Of a stretch of DNA of 64,000 bases, positions 41,506-50,271 are shown one piece after another; within the stretch, counting starts at the first letter, position 1, and the number at the start of each line of letters is the position of its first letter. The stretch covers positions 232,343 through 296,342 of the forward strand of contig NZ_BMTR01000012.1 of the NCBI RefSeq assembly GCF_014649775.1. Direction: 5' to 3'. The position numbers were made by a program, and so were the translations under genes. Below the pieces are notes generated by a model that had not been told where the DNA came from, did not search any database, and worked only from the letters and a program-made list of their open reading frames with translations. This stretch comes from Streptomyces longisporoflavus. Lineage in GTDB: Bacteria > Actinomycetota > Actinomycetes > Streptomycetales > Streptomycetaceae.

Positions 41506-43047
41506 ATGTGCGAGGACGAACATCACCGGACCAGAGCCGCCGACACGCCCCTCAAGCGGCGCGGTCTGCTCGTGACGGGAGCCGCCGCCGCGCTTACGTT
41601 GAACAGCGTGAGCTTCGCGAGCGCCGCAGGGCGCGCACCCGGAAGTGGCGACGAGACCAAGGTGGTGCGCGGGACGCTGCCCACCGGGTCACCCGACTTC
41701 GTGTACCTGCCGGTCGAAGTTCCCGAAGGCGTACGGGAGATCCACGTCGCGTACACCTACGAGAAGGTCACCGTCCCGGCGGGCACGCCGGGCAACGCGC
41801 TCGACATCGGCATCTTCGACCAGCGCGGCACCGCCCTCGGCGGCAAGGGCTTCCGGGGCTGGTCGGGCGGCGCGCGCACGGAGTTCTTCATCCGCGCCGA
41901 CGAGGCGACGCCCGGCTACATCCCCGGCCCGGTCAAGGCGGGCACCTGGAACATCGCGCTCGGCCCGTACACCGTCGCCCCGCAGGGCCTCCCGTACGAG
42001 GTCACGATCACGCTCAAGTATGGGGAGCCCGGCAGGACGCCCCGGCCGTCCTACCCGCCGGAGCGGGCGAAGGGGCGGGGTCGCGCCTGGTACCGCGGCG
42101 ACTGCCACCTGCACTCCTGGTACTCCGACGGCAGGCGCACCCCCGCCGAGATCGCGGCGCTCGCGCGCGCCGCCGGCCTCGACTTCATCAACTCCTCCGA
42201 GCACAACACGCACTCCGCGCATGCCCACTGGGCCGACCAGGCGGGCGACGACCTGCTGATCATGCTGGGCGAGGAGGTCACCACCCGCAACGGCCACGTG
42301 GTCGCCCTCGGCACGGACCCCGGCACGTTCGTCGACTGGCGCTACCGCGCCCGCGACAACCGCTTCGGCAAGTTCGCCCGCGAGGTCCGCGACGCGGGCG
42401 GCCTCGTCGTCCCCGCCCATCCGCACGGCACCTGCATCGGCTGCAACTGGAAGTTCGGCTTCGGGGAAGCGGACGCGGTGGAGGTGTGGAACGGCGCGTA
42501 CACCCCGGACGACGAGGTGTCCCTCGCCGAGTGGGACAACACGCTCGTCGCGTCGGTGCGCGGCCGCAAACGGTGGATTCCCGCAATGGGCAACAGCGAC
42601 GCCCACCGCGACCCCGACCCCGTCGGCTCCCCGCAGACGGTGGTACTCGCGGACGACCTGTCCCGCGAGGCCATCCAGGCGGGCATCCGCGCGGGCCACA
42701 GCTATGTCGCCGAGAACAAGAACGTGGCGCTCAAGTTCACGGCGACCGGCGGCAAGGGCAAGCAGGCGGGCATCGGCGACCGCCTCTACGTCGAGCAGGA
42801 AGCCCCGGTGACCATCCGCCTCGACGTCACCGGCGCCCCCGGCTGCACGATCCGGTTCGTCACGGACCAGGGCATCCTCTTCACGGGCCCCGCGCTGCCC
42901 GCGTCAGGCTCCGGCACGGCGGAGTGGCGGACCACCCCTTCGTACGCGGCCTACGTACGGGCCGAGGTCCGCCACGCCCCGGTGACGGCAGGGCTGCCGG
43001 GCCCGCTGGCGGCCTTCACGAACCCGGTCTTCCTGGGCCGGGACTAG
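41506..43047 (+). CDS. Tat-exported CehA/McbA-type PHP metallohydrolase
   Basis: A 513-residue exported protein. The twin-arginine start (LKRRGLLVTGAAAALTL, about residue 17) marks Tat export. A beta-rich N-terminal domain is followed by a PHP domain with GDCHLHSWYSD (about residue 200), EHNTHSAHAHW (about 228), VPAHPHG (about 304) and GNSDAHRD (about 363), the histidine and aspartate ligands of a trinuclear metal site. The CehA/McbA family includes carbaryl hydrolases and uncharacterised phosphoesterases. A short beta domain closes it. It is convergent with the permease gene. Position in a catabolic area is suggestive only. Confidence 0.85.
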   Translation: MCEDEHHRTRAADTPLKRRGLLVTGAAAALTLNSVSFASAAGRAPGSGDETKVVRGTLPTGSPDFVYLPVEVPEGVREIHVAYTYEKVTVPAGTPGNALDIGIFDQRGTALGGKGFRGWSGGARTEFFIRADEATPGYIPGPVKAGTWNIALGPYTVAPQGLPYEVTITLKYGEPGRTPRPSYPPERAKGRGRAWYRGDCHLHSWYSDGRRTPAEIAALARAAGLDFINSSEHNTHSAHAHWADQAGDDLLIMLGEEVTTRNGHVVALGTDPGTFVDWRYRARDNRFGKFAREVRDAGGLVVPAHPHGTCIGCNWKFGFGEADAVEVWNGAYTPDDEVSLAEWDNTLVASVRGRKRWIPAMGNSDAHRDPDPVGSPQTVVLADDLSREAIQAGIRAGHSYVAENKNVALKFTATGGKGKQAGIGDRLYVEQEAPVTIRLDVTGAPGCTIRFVTDQGILFTGPALPASGSGTAEWRTTPSYAAYVRAEVRHAPVTAGLPGPLAAFTNPVFLGRD

Positions 43048-43075
43048 CTCCCCGGCGGGGCACTCGCGGCGCGGG

Positions 43076-44635
43076 TCAGTCCGCGACGACCAGCGCCGGA
43101 GTGTCCCGCTTCAGGACCTCGCCCCGGAAGAACGCCGGGCTCCTGCGGCCCATCACCAGCATGATCACCACGCCGAGCAGCAGCAGGCCGACGCCGATCA
43201 CGAAGACCGAGCCGACGCCGAAGACGCTGGAGCCGCTGCCGTAGGCGGGGTTCCACATGTCCACCAGGGTCTTGACGAAGACGGCGGTGAGCAGGATGCC
43301 GCCGAACACCGGGAAGAAGCCCTTGAAGGCGAAGTCGCGCGCGGACGAGAACAGTTCGCGGCGGAAGTACCAGGCGCAGGCGAACGCAGTCAGTGCGTAG
43401 TAGAAGCAGATCATGAGGCCGAGCGCGTAGATCGTGTCGACGAGGACGTGCTCGGAGACCAGTGTCATGACCGTGTAGAAGACGCCGGTCGCGACACCGG
43501 CCACGACCGTCGCGCGGCCCGGGGTCTTGAACCGGGGGTGCACGCGCGCGTAGGAGGCCGGAAGCGCCTCGTACGCCGCCATCGCGAGGACCGTGCGGGC
43601 CACCGGGATGAACGTGGTCTGAAGGCTCGCGGCGGCCGAGGCGAGGACGGCGACGAAGAGCAGGATGCCGAGGCCGTTGCCCATGATCGGCCCGGCGAGC
43701 GCGGCGAAGACGTTGTCGGAGGTGTCCGGGTTGGCGAGGCCGAGCCCCGTGTCGCCGGAGCCGACGGCCATCTGGGCGGCGATTCCGGTGGCGAGGTAGG
43801 AGCCGATCAGGACGACCATCGAGATGAGCGCGGCGCGGCCCGGCGTCTTCTCGCTGCCCGTGGTCTCCTCATTGGCGGTCAGGCACGCGTCCCATCCCCA
43901 GAACATGAAGATCGACAGGGAGAGACCGGCCGTGAAGGCGCCGAAGGACTGGACGGAGAAGGGATTCAGCCAGGACCAGGAGAAGTCCATGGAACCGGCG
44001 ATGTCACCGCTGCGGGCCTTGCCGAGTGCCATCGCGACGAAGAGCGCGAGGACCACGAGTTGCAGCCCGACCAGGAGGTACTGCACTCCCTTGGTCGCCG
44101 TCATCCCCCGGTAGCTGATCGCGGTCGCGGCGGCGATCAGGGCCAGGCACGTGAGGATGTGGACGGCTTTGTCGTCGTCGAGGGCCGCCACGGAGTCACT
44201 GCTCGTGATCTCGCCGGCCAGGAGCCAGAAGTACGAGGTCGCCACGCCCGCCAGGTTCGAAAGGACGATGATCGTGGCGATGACGAGGCCCCAGCCGCAC
44301 ATCCAGCCGATCCGGGGCCCGAAGGCCTTGACCGTCCAGGTGAACGACGTGCCGCAGTCCGGCATGGCCTTGTTGAGCTCGCGATAGGCGAAGGCCACCA
44401 GGAGCATCGGCAGGAAGCCCGCGAGGAAGACCGCGGGCATGGCCAGGCCGACCTCGCCGGCCGTGGAGCCGAGGGTCGACGTCAGGCAGTAGACGGGGGC
44501 GACGGTGGAGATGCCGATGACGGCGCTGCCCATGAGGCCGACGGAGTTGCCGCCGAGTCCTTTGGCGCGTACGCCCCCGTCCGGGGCGCCGTTTACCGTG
44601 TCTCCGGCCTGGGGCCGTACGTCCAACTGGGTCAT
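43076..44635 (-). CDS. APC-family amino acid permease
   Basis: A 519-residue, 12-TM permease of the APC superfamily. Typical blocks are GLMGSAVIGISTVAPVYCLTST (TM1 region), CGTSFTWTVKAFGPRIGWMCGW, and FMFWGWDACLTANEETTG in TM6. It would import amino acids or polyamines with protons or exchange them. ATG 44635 has no clear ribosome binding site, and no better start is visible. It is convergent with the PHP hydrolase and next to the catabolic block, with an unusual long inverted repeat (44787-44872) upstream. Confidence 0.85.
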   Translation of the reverse strand: MTQLDVRPQAGDTVNGAPDGGVRAKGLGGNSVGLMGSAVIGISTVAPVYCLTSTLGSTAGEVGLAMPAVFLAGFLPMLLVAFAYRELNKAMPDCGTSFTWTVKAFGPRIGWMCGWGLVIATIIVLSNLAGVATSYFWLLAGEITSSDSVAALDDDKAVHILTCLALIAAATAISYRGMTATKGVQYLLVGLQLVVLALFVAMALGKARSGDIAGSMDFSWSWLNPFSVQSFGAFTAGLSLSIFMFWGWDACLTANEETTGSEKTPGRAALISMVVLIGSYLATGIAAQMAVGSGDTGLGLANPDTSDNVFAALAGPIMGNGLGILLFVAVLASAAASLQTTFIPVARTVLAMAAYEALPASYARVHPRFKTPGRATVVAGVATGVFYTVMTLVSEHVLVDTIYALGLMICFYYALTAFACAWYFRRELFSSARDFAFKGFFPVFGGILLTAVFVKTLVDMWNPAYGSGSSVFGVGSVFVIGVGLLLLGVVIMLVMGRRSPAFFRGEVLKRDTPALVVAD

Positions 44636-44786
44636 GAACAGGACGTTAAGGGCTGCGGTTTCCACATACGGAGGATGAACATCCGGATCGCAAGCCTTGC
44701 GTTCGATGGAGGAATTGGGGCAGCGGCCATCGATTACTTGATCTATTAACGACTCCCCTTCATCATTGCCAGGCAAAACTCAGACC

Positions 44787-44872
44787 GTCCGGTATGCGAG
44801 AACCGCAGCACTGTCCGTTTTAACCCGTTTCAAAATTTTCCCGAGCTGCTTCCCACAGTCCACATACCGGAC
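44787..44872. promoter_or_regulatory. Widely spaced 10-bp inverted repeat upstream of the permease
   Basis: GTCCGGTATG (44787-44796) and CATACCGGAC (44863-44872) are perfect inverted repeats 66 bp apart, in the gap between the ALDH stop and the permease start. The stretch between is AT-rich for this genome. They may be two half-operators bound with DNA looping, or a weak terminator pair. Confidence 0.4.
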
Positions 44873-44882
44873 AAAGGCGAGG

Positions 44883-46361
44883 TCACCCCGGCCACACGAT
44901 CGACTGCACCTCGCTGTACGCGTGCAGCGCGTACGAGCCCACGTCCCGCCCGACCCCGCTCTTCTTGAACCCGCCGAACGGCGCCTCCATGTTCCGGCCG
45001 ATCGTGTTCACGCCGACCCCGCCCGCCCGCAGCCGCCGCGCCACACGGAAGGCGCGGGCCACGTCGCCCGACCAGACGTAGTCGATGAGGCCGTAGTCGC
45101 TGTCATTGGCGAGCGCGATGCCCTCCTCCTCGTCCTCGAAGGGGACCACCACCACGACGGGGCCGAAGATCTCCTCCCGGACCACCCTCATGTCGTTCGT
45201 GCAGTCGGCGAGCAGCGTCGGGGCGACGTAGAAGCCGCGGTCGAGGCCGGGCCCTGCCGGGCGCTCGCCGCCCGCGACGACCCGTGCGCCTTCCTTGCGG
45301 CCCAGCTCCACGTACGACTCGACGCGGTCCCGGTGCGCCGCGGAGATCACCGGACCGACCACCGTCCCTTCCGCCCGCGGATCGCCGACCTTCATGAAGC
45401 CGATGTAGCCCGTCAGCTTCTCGATCAGCCGGTCGTAGATCGCGCGGTGCGCGATCACCCGCGTCGGGGCCGTACAGATCTGCCCGCTGTAGAAGGCGTA
45501 CGTCGTCCCGATCCCCGCCACCGCCGAGTCGAGGTCCGCGTCCTCGAAGACGAGCGCCGCGCCCTTGCCGCCCAGCTCCATCAGCTGGCGTTTCATGCCG
45601 CGGCCGCACACCTCGGCGATCCGCTGCCCCACCGCCGTCGAGCCGGTGAAGCTCACCATGTCGACGTCCGGAGAGTCCACGGCCGCCTCGCCGACCTCCG
45701 GGCGCGCGCCGCTCACCACGTTCACCACACCCGGCGGCGCCCCGGCCTCCTCAAGGGCCGCCGCCATCCGGTACACCGAGAGCGGGTCCTGCGGGGCGGG
45801 CTTCACGACGACCGTGTTGCCCATGGCCAGAGCGGGCGCCACCTTGCCCGCCGGGTTGGCCCACGGGTTGTTGTACGAGGTGACGCAGGTGACCACGCCC
45901 ACCGGCTGGCGGACGGTGAGCGCCCCCACGACCCCCGCCTTGCCCATGGGGCCGGCCTCGTTGATCTGCGGGGGCAGACCTGCCTCCACCGGCTCCAGCG
46001 CGCCTTTCGCGTACCGCTTGAAGCGCGCCACCGACACCGCGACCTGCATGCCCCGCGCCGTCCCGGTCGTCGCGCCGCTCTCGGCCTGCGCGAGTTCCGC
46101 GTACGAGGAGAAGTCCCGCTCCATGATCGACGCGGCGCGGTCCAGTACCGTGGCCCGCTCCTCGGGTGTCGTACGCGACCAGGTGGCGAAGGCCTCGCGG
46201 GCGGCGCCGGCCGCCGCGTGCACCTGCTCGCGGCTCGCCTCGGGAGCCAGGCCGACGACTTCCTCCGTGGCCGGGTCGATCACCTCGTAGTGGCCGGCGT
46301 CGGGCACGGCCCACTCACCGCCGATGAACAGCCGCTGTTCCGAGTCGGCTTGACGTGTCAC
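44883..46361 (-). CDS. NAD(P)-dependent aldehyde dehydrogenase
   Basis: A 492-residue ALDH: FIGGEWAVPDAGHYEVIDPATEEV at the start, FTGSTAVGQ (NAD binding), MELGGKGAALVFEDADLD with the general-base glutamate, and the active cysteine in SGQICTAPTR. It oxidises an aldehyde to the acid. Its GTG start overlaps the amidohydrolase stop in GTGA, so the two are translationally coupled. It ends the leftward block. The aldehyde substrate is unknown but probably follows from the SDR, LLM and hydrolase steps. Confidence 0.85.
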   Translation of the reverse strand: MTRQADSEQRLFIGGEWAVPDAGHYEVIDPATEEVVGLAPEASREQVHAAAGAAREAFATWSRTTPEERATVLDRAASIMERDFSSYAELAQAESGATTGTARGMQVAVSVARFKRYAKGALEPVEAGLPPQINEAGPMGKAGVVGALTVRQPVGVVTCVTSYNNPWANPAGKVAPALAMGNTVVVKPAPQDPLSVYRMAAALEEAGAPPGVVNVVSGARPEVGEAAVDSPDVDMVSFTGSTAVGQRIAEVCGRGMKRQLMELGGKGAALVFEDADLDSAVAGIGTTYAFYSGQICTAPTRVIAHRAIYDRLIEKLTGYIGFMKVGDPRAEGTVVGPVISAAHRDRVESYVELGRKEGARVVAGGERPAGPGLDRGFYVAPTLLADCTNDMRVVREEIFGPVVVVVPFEDEEEGIALANDSDYGLIDYVWSGDVARAFRVARRLRAGGVGVNTIGRNMEAPFGGFKKSGVGRDVGSYALHAYSEVQSIVWPG

Positions 46362-48097
46362 TTGGTGCTCACCGTCCTGGTGTCCCGGCCCGAGCGGAGC
46401 ACCGTACCGGGCGTCGCGCCCGTCACCCGGTCCTCGCGGATGGCCTCGACCCCGTTGACCCAGACGGCGTTGATGCCGATCGCCTTCGAGTCCAGGCGCG
46501 GGCTGTCGCCGGGCAGGTCGTGCACCAGCGTGGCCTTCCCCGCGTCGATGCGCTCGGGGTCGAACAGCACGAGGTCGGCGTGGAAGCCCTCCTCGATACG
46601 GCCCCTGCCCCGCAGCCCGAAGAGCTGCGCGGGATCGTCGGTGAGCATCTTCACCGCCTGCTCCAGGCCCACGAGCTTGCGCCCCCGCAGACAGTCCCCG
46701 ATGAACCGGGTCGTGTACGGGGCTCCGCACATGCGGTCCAGGTGCGCGCCCGCGTCGGAGCCGCCCAGCATGACGTCCTCGTGCTGCCAGGTCTCCTGGC
46801 GCAGGGCCCACGAGGCGGGGTCGTTGTCGGCGGGCATCGGCCACAGGACCGTACGCAGGTCGTCGTTGGCGCAGATCTCGACGAGGCACTGGAAGGCTTC
46901 CTGGCCGCGCTCGGCGGCGATGTCACCGACTACGCGGCCGGTGAGGCCCTCGTTCTCCTTGGAGTACGTGTCCCCGATGACATACCGGTCGAAGTTCGCG
47001 AGCCGCCTGAAGACCCCGGCCTCCTTGCTCGCGGCGTGCCGCAGCATCCCGGCCCTGACGTCCGGATCGCGCAGCTCGGCGACGCGCTCGGGGACGGGCA
47101 GGCCGAGGATGTCGCCCCAGCCGGGGATCAGGTTCAGGGCGCAGAAGGTGCCCAGCGACATGTTCATGGGGGTGAGGATCGGCATCGTCAGGGCCACGAT
47201 CCGGCCGCCGGACTTGCGGGCGCGCTCGCTGGCGACCAGCTGGCGCGGTACGCGCTCGGGGACGGCGGAGTCGATGGTGAGGACGTTCCAGTTGAGGGGC
47301 CGTCCGGCGGCGGCGCTCATCTCCACGAACAGGTCGATCTCGTCGTCACTGAACTGGTCGAGACAGCCCGCGACGATGGCTTCGAGCTGCGTGCCCTCGT
47401 GCTCGGCGACGGCCCGGCTGAGCGCGAGCAGCTCCTCGGGCTTCGCGTGCCGCGATGCCACCGGCTTCCCGTCGCCGTCCGAGTGCGTGGACGACTGCGT
47501 GGTGGAGAGCCCCCAGGCGCCCGCGTCCATCGCCTCGTGGAAGAGCCGCAGCATCTCGTCGAGCTGCCCGGGGGTCGGCTGCCCGCCGACCGCGTCCGCG
47601 CCCATGACGTACCGCCGCAGCGCGCAATGCCCCACCATGAAGCCCGCGTTGACGGCGACGCGCCCCTCCAGGGCGTCCAGATACTCGCCGAACGAACTCC
47701 ACGACCAGGGCGCGCCCTCTTCGAGCGCCACCAGGGACATGCCCTCGACCTTGGACATCATCCGGCGCGTGTAGTCGGCGTCCTCGGGCCGGTCGGGGTT
47801 CAGCGGGGCGAGCGTGAAACCGCAGTTGCCGCCCGCGACGGTGGTGACGCCGTGATTCAGGGACGGGGTCGCGTAGGGGTCCCAGAAGAGCTGGGCGTCG
47901 TAGTGCGTGTGCGGGTCGACGAAACCGGGGGCGAGGACGCGCCCCGCGGCGTCTTCGCTGGTCGCGGCGGACTCGGTGACGGTGCCGGGCTCGGCGACGA
48001 CGGCTATGCGCCCGTTCCGGATGCCGACGTCGGCGGTGTACGCGGGGGCGCCGGTCCCGTCGACTACGGTCGCGCCCTTGATGAGGTGGTCGAGCAT
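46358..48097 (-). CDS. D-aminoacylase/deacylase-type amidohydrolase
   Basis: A 579-residue amidohydrolase of the N-acyl-D-amino-acid deacylase group. VDPHTHYDAQLFWDP (about residue 62) carries the HxH metal ligands, GNCGFTLAP the bridging cysteine typical of D-aminoacylases, and GGSDAGAHLDRMCGAP the catalytic aspartate. The family also includes hydrolases acting on cyclic or hydroxylated amides in catabolic clusters. Start ATG 48097 has no clear ribosome binding site. A perfect hairpin just upstream (48159-48190) separates it from the LLM gene. It overlaps the ALDH start by 4 nt. Confidence 0.8.
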   Translation of the reverse strand: MLDHLIKGATVVDGTGAPAYTADVGIRNGRIAVVAEPGTVTESAATSEDAAGRVLAPGFVDPHTHYDAQLFWDPYATPSLNHGVTTVAGGNCGFTLAPLNPDRPEDADYTRRMMSKVEGMSLVALEEGAPWSWSSFGEYLDALEGRVAVNAGFMVGHCALRRYVMGADAVGGQPTPGQLDEMLRLFHEAMDAGAWGLSTTQSSTHSDGDGKPVASRHAKPEELLALSRAVAEHEGTQLEAIVAGCLDQFSDDEIDLFVEMSAAAGRPLNWNVLTIDSAVPERVPRQLVASERARKSGGRIVALTMPILTPMNMSLGTFCALNLIPGWGDILGLPVPERVAELRDPDVRAGMLRHAASKEAGVFRRLANFDRYVIGDTYSKENEGLTGRVVGDIAAERGQEAFQCLVEICANDDLRTVLWPMPADNDPASWALRQETWQHEDVMLGGSDAGAHLDRMCGAPYTTRFIGDCLRGRKLVGLEQAVKMLTDDPAQLFGLRGRGRIEEGFHADLVLFDPERIDAGKATLVHDLPGDSPRLDSKAIGINAVWVNGVEAIREDRVTGATPGTVLRSGRDTRTVSTK

Positions 48098-48158
48098 GAC
48101 GGTGGACAGCCCCCTTGATCGGTGTTTTTCGGTGCGCGGAATCGGGCGAAGAAGGGCA

Positions 48159-48190
48159 CCCCGGCTTCCGTCCGGGAGAGGAAGCCGGGG
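48159..48190 (-). terminator. Hairpin after the LLM gene
   Basis: CCCCGGCTTCC (48159-48169) pairs perfectly with GGAAGCCGGGG (48180-48190) around a 10-nt loop, 18 bp beyond the LLM stop codon. It probably ends or attenuates the LLM transcript before the amidohydrolase-ALDH pair. Confidence 0.75.
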
Positions 48191-48207
48191 CAGTCAGAGA
48201 TGCCGGC

Positions 48208-49341
48208 TCAACCGCCGGAGGCCCCCGTACCCCGCATACGAGTGGTGCGGTGCACGGGATCGGTGTCGATCTTCGGAATCACATGCTCACCGATCAGCTT
48301 GATCGTGTTCTTCGTGTCCTCGGGCGAGACCCCGATCGGCAGACCGAAGCTGAGCTGATCCGCTCCGGCCTGCTCCCACCGCTTGCACTGCGTGAGCACC
48401 TCGTCCGGGTCACCGCAGATCATCAGCTCCTCGGCGATGAGCAGCTCGATGATCTCCTCGGTGTACTCGGGGAGCAGCTCGGGCCACTCGGGGATGCCCT
48501 CGGGGCGCGGGAAGGTGTCGTGGTAGCGGAAGAGCAGCGACTGCAGATAGTTGAGCCCGCCGCTGACGGCTATCTCCACGGCCTTCTTGTGCGTCTGGGC
48601 ACAGATCGCGGTCGAGGTCACCATGACGTTGTCGTTGACGAAGTCACCGACCGGCTCGGCCTCCTTCACGGCCGTCTTGTACGAGTCGAGGACCCATTCC
48701 ATGTCGGAGACCTTCTGCACGCTGAAGCCGAGGACTCCGAGCCCCTTCTTGCCGGCCATCGCGTACGAGGGCGGGGACCCGGCGGCGTACCACATCGGCG
48801 GGTGCGACTTCCCGTACGGCTTGGGCAGGACCTTGCGGGGCGGCAGCGACCAGTGTTTGCCCTGGAAGCCGACGTACTCGTCCTGGAGCCACATCTTGGG
48901 GAACTCGGCGATCGTCTCTTCCCAGAGTTCCTTGGTGTGGTTCATGTCGGTGATGCCCGGCATGAAGCCCAGGATCTCGTGCGACCCGGCGCCGCGTCCC
49001 GACCCGAACTCGAAGCGGCCTTCGGAGAGATGGTCGAGCATGGCGACCTTCTCGGCGACCTTGACCGGGTGGTTCACCGGGGCGAGCGGGTTGAAGATGC
49101 CGGAGCCGAGGTGGATGCGGTCGGTGGCGTGGGCGAGGTAGCCGAGGAAGACGTCGTTGGCGGAGAGGTGCGAGTACTCCTCCAGGAAGTGGTGCTCGGA
49201 GGCCCAGGCGTACTTGAAGCCCGACTTGTCGGCCTGGATGACGTACTCGGTCTCCTCGATGAGCGCCTTGTGCTCGGCTTCGGGGTCGACCTTGGCCCGC
49301 TTGGCGGGCACGTATCCCTGTACAAAGAGACCGAATTCCAA
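48208..49341 (-). CDS. LLM-class flavin/F420 oxidoreductase, TTG start
   Basis: A 377-residue LLM-class protein, longer than the fbiC-linked one. EFGLFVQGYVP opens the barrel, and VAEKVAMLDHLSEGRFEFGSGRGAGSHEI and FPKMWLQDEYVGFQGKHW are family landmarks, close to alkanal monooxygenase-like members. An in-frame TGA lies three codons upstream, so TTG 49341 is the earliest start, with GGTGA 6 nt before it. Operator sites B and C lie 36 and 97 bp upstream. It probably oxidises a step of the catabolic block using flavin or F420. Confidence 0.8.
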   Translation of the reverse strand: MEFGLFVQGYVPAKRAKVDPEAEHKALIEETEYVIQADKSGFKYAWASEHHFLEEYSHLSANDVFLGYLAHATDRIHLGSGIFNPLAPVNHPVKVAEKVAMLDHLSEGRFEFGSGRGAGSHEILGFMPGITDMNHTKELWEETIAEFPKMWLQDEYVGFQGKHWSLPPRKVLPKPYGKSHPPMWYAAGSPPSYAMAGKKGLGVLGFSVQKVSDMEWVLDSYKTAVKEAEPVGDFVNDNVMVTSTAICAQTHKKAVEIAVSGGLNYLQSLLFRYHDTFPRPEGIPEWPELLPEYTEEIIELLIAEELMICGDPDEVLTQCKRWEQAGADQLSFGLPIGVSPEDTKNTIKLIGEHVIPKIDTDPVHRTTRMRGTGASGG

Positions 49342-49376
49342 GGAGGTTCACCATCCTCGTGAGTATCTGCGAGTTT

Positions 49377-49391
49377 CTGACGAACCGTCAG
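49377..49391. promoter_or_regulatory. CTGACG-N3-CGTCAG operator, site B
   Basis: CTGACGAACCGTCAG, perfect 6-bp arms, 36 bp upstream of the LLM start at 49341. T and A extend the symmetry by one pair. Confidence 0.75.
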
Positions 49392-49437
49392 ATCGTGATG
49401 GGTCGACTGTTCCACCGGGTGGGTGGAGCGTCAATAC

Positions 49438-49452
49438 CTGATGCGCCGTCAG
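49438..49452. promoter_or_regulatory. CTGACG-type operator, site C (one mismatch)
   Basis: CTGATGCGCCGTCAG has one change from the consensus and overlaps the stop codon of the SDR gene at 49449. It lies 97 bp upstream of the LLM start, 61 bp from site B. Confidence 0.6.
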
Positions 49453-50234
49453 ACGATGGAGACCCCCGCCAGCCAGCCACCGTCGATGACGAACGGCTGG
49501 CCGGTGATGTAGGCCGAGTCGCCCCCGGTCAGGAACAGCGCGAGGGCGGCCACCTCCTCGGGCCTGCCTATCCGCCCGAGCGGCACGAGCTTCTTGTAGA
49601 GCTCGGCGACGGCCTCCCCCGCCGCGGCGGGATCGGCGCCCGGATCGAGCTGCGCGGGGTTGGTCATCGGGGTGTCGACGGCGCCCGGGCAGACGGCGTT
49701 GACGCGGATGTTCTTCGCGGCGAGTTCGAGGGCCGCGACGCGGGTGAGCCCGAGAATGGCGTGCTTGGTCGCTGCGTACGCGCCTACGTAGGCCATGCCC
49801 GTCATCGCCGTGTACGAGGCGGTGTTCACGATGGTCCCGCCGCCGGCGGCCGCGATCTCGGGCGCGACGGTGCGGATGCCGAGGAAGCAGCCGACCTGGT
49901 TGACCTGGATGATCTTCTGGAACTCTTCGAGCGGGGTGCTGACGAGCTCGTTGAAGCGCAGGATCCCGGCGTTGTTGACCAGCCCGTCGATCTTCCCGAA
50001 AGCGTCTTTGGCGGCGGAGACCGCCGCGTCCCAGTCGGCCTCCTGGCTCACGTCGAGGTGCACGTACCTCGCCACGTCTGAGCCCAGCTCCTTGGCGAGG
50101 GTCTCGCCCTGCTCGTCGAGCACGTCGCCGATGACGACACGCGCCCCCTCGGCGGCGAAGAGCCGCGCCTCCTGCTCGCCCTGCCCGCGCGCGCCACCGG
50201 TGACGATGACGACGCGCCCGTCCAGCTTGCCCAT
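49449..50234 (-). CDS. Short-chain dehydrogenase, hydroxysteroid dehydrogenase-like
   Basis: A 261-residue classical SDR: VTGGARGQGEQEARLFAAEG (residues 12-31), NNAGI, TASYTAM, YAATK and PGAVDTPM, ITGQPFVIDGGWLAG. Overall it resembles bacterial 3-alpha/20-beta-hydroxysteroid dehydrogenase and related FabG3-type proteins, though the substrate is not proven. AAGGAG lies 6 nt before the ATG. It follows the LLM gene at 50272 by 37 bp, so they form one transcript driven by sites D and E. Confidence 0.85.
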   Translation of the reverse strand: MGKLDGRVVIVTGGARGQGEQEARLFAAEGARVVIGDVLDEQGETLAKELGSDVARYVHLDVSQEADWDAAVSAAKDAFGKIDGLVNNAGILRFNELVSTPLEEFQKIIQVNQVGCFLGIRTVAPEIAAAGGGTIVNTASYTAMTGMAYVGAYAATKHAILGLTRVAALELAAKNIRVNAVCPGAVDTPMTNPAQLDPGADPAAAGEAVAELYKKLVPLGRIGRPEEVAALALFLTGGDSAYITGQPFVIDGGWLAGVSIV

Positions 50235-50271
50235 ACGAAACTCCTTGAGTGGTGGCGCCGGGAGAAGTCGG

